DNA of 10,356 nucleotides, from assembly GCA_013287405.1 (NCBI GenBank), contig JABDDW010000056.1, positions 1 through 10,356 on the forward strand, read 5' to 3'. The notes beneath the pieces are model-generated. The model saw nothing but the letters and a program-made list of their open reading frames with translations. It was not told where the DNA came from and did not search any database. Below are positions 10,050 through 10,356 of the stretch, piece by piece; the first letter of the stretch is position 1; every line of letters begins with the position of its first letter. The stretch comes from Deltaproteobacteria bacterium. GTDB lineage: Bacteria > Bdellovibrionota > Bdellovibrionia > JABDDW01. A program made the translations under genes and the position numbers.

Positions 10050-10193
10050 ATTTCTCTACCCTACTATGAGAAAAAAATTGTGACAACCGCAAGAACTCTG
10101 AAGGACTCTAGGGATGCTACGAGCTCTCAGGGCTTTTCTCTGTGGCATGGAACCTGAATAACCCCCTTTAAAATTTTAAATGGGGAGTAGCAT
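10050..10193. promoter_or_regulatory. Divergent intergenic region between engB and the FHA gene
   Basis: This 144-nt region must hold the start signals for both the leftward operon and the rightward FHA gene. On the plus strand, TTTTCT (10134-10139), a 17-bp spacer and AATAAC (10157-10162) give a weak sigma70-like match (3/6 and 4/6). On the minus strand TTGTCA (10086-10081), 17 bp and TAGGGT can be drawn, but this would start the transcript almost at the engB ATG. No strong promoter is visible. The clearest structural feature is the palindrome at its right end, listed separately. Confidence 0.4.
10162..10185. repeat. 24-bp near-perfect palindrome overlapping the Shine-Dalgarno of the FHA gene
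   Basis: The core TTTAAAATTTTAAA (10167-10180) is a perfect 14-bp inverted repeat. It is flanked by CCCC (10162-10165) on the left and GGGG (10182-10185) on the right, with a single mismatched pair (C10166 against T10181). The right arm is part of the GGGGAG that serves as the ribosome binding site for the ATG at 10194. It could be a protein operator bound by a dimer, or, if transcribed, a hairpin hiding the ribosome binding site. The symmetry is seen directly; the function is inferred. Confidence 0.6.
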
Positions 10194-10356
10194 ATGATGG
10201 ATCAAACTGTTCATTTCTTAGAAGAACCTAAGTCGCATCAAAACGGGTACATTTTAAACCCGGAGGGTGGCCCACCCCTCCTTATCGATGGCATTTTATC
10301 CGTGGGGAGGAGCCCAGAATCAGATCTTCAGGTTCGGGATCCTTATGTCAGTTTAA
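10194..10356 (+). CDS. FHA-domain protein, N-terminal fragment (54 codons, runs off the window)
   Basis: Divergent from the operon. GGGGAG at 10182-10187 precedes two in-frame ATGs (10194 and 10197); the first has six-base spacing, the second nine, so either could be used. The visible part begins MMDQTVHFLEEP. Residues about 30-54 match the start of a forkhead-associated domain: ILSVGRSPESDLQVRDPYVS, with G38-R39 and S53 in the positions that contact phosphothreonine in FHA domains. FHA domains recognise phosphothreonine proteins. In Bdellovibrio and myxobacteria a short N-terminal FHA domain close to the start often belongs to a sigma54-dependent activator (FHA, AAA+, HTH), which would suit a regulator next to the operon. 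FHA domains also occur in other signalling or gliding-cluster proteins. The rest of the protein is outside the window, so the class cannot be decided. Confidence 0.8.
   Translation, partial: MMDQTVHFLEEPKSHQNGYILNPEGGPPLLIDGILSVGRSPESDLQVRDPYVSL

Noticed and set aside
10058..10086. Minus-strand TTGTCA, 17 bp, TAGGGT as an engB promoter
   Set aside because: The -10 matches only 3 of 6, and transcription would start within about two bases of the engB ATG, leaving no leader for its ribosome binding site.
10143..10158. Possible sigma54 promoter (TGGCATG, 4 bases, CTGAA)
   Set aside because: The -24 half fits, but the -12 half lacks the essential GC (GA instead) and has two mismatches to TTGCA/T.

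Overview
This window looks like chromosomal core DNA from a Gram-negative bacterium with LPS, most likely a Bdellovibrio-type or related 'deltaproteobacterial' lineage. Three things suggest this. Three enzymes of KDO (lipid A core sugar) synthesis sit with pyrG, an arrangement I know from delta-type genomes. The two outer-membrane beta-barrel proteins resemble the family shared by myxobacteria and Bdellovibrio. The TPR proteins resemble periplasmic TPR proteins of myxobacterial gliding-type clusters. The taxonomic call is inference; no rRNA or other marker is present.

Layout: nine genes run leftward (minus strand) with almost no gaps, and one gene fragment at the right edge runs rightward. 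In transcription order, from 10049 down to 1, they are: engB (ribosome-assembly GTPase), kdsB (CMP-KDO synthetase), pyrG (CTP synthase), kdsD/kpsF (arabinose-5-phosphate isomerase), a 94-nt gap, kdsC (KDO-8-phosphate phosphatase), two related outer-membrane beta-barrel proteins, a 539-residue secreted TPR protein, and a second, larger secreted TPR protein that runs off the left edge. Most junctions are overlaps (TAATG, ATGA twice, one of 22 nt) or 3-12 nt spacers, so this reads as one long operon, perhaps with an internal promoter in the gap before kdsC. I see no terminator inside it.

The right-hand intergenic region (10050-10193) separates this operon from a divergent gene. Only its first 54 codons are in the window, and they begin an FHA phosphopeptide-binding domain. 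A 24-bp near-perfect palindrome overlaps the Shine-Dalgarno of that gene.

How the genes fit together: KdsD makes arabinose-5-phosphate. KdsA, which is not in this window, would condense it to KDO-8-phosphate. KdsC removes the phosphate. PyrG supplies CTP, and KdsB joins CTP and KDO to make CMP-KDO for lipid A core assembly. Downstream, the barrel-barrel-TPR-TPR block resembles the outer-membrane/periplasmic part of the myxobacterial Glt gliding machinery (GltA/GltB barrels with GltC-type TPR proteins). It is translationally coupled to kdsC. The most interesting feature is this fusion of LPS sugar genes with a possible envelope-spanning motility or adhesion complex. No RNA genes, mobile elements or CRISPR arrays were seen.
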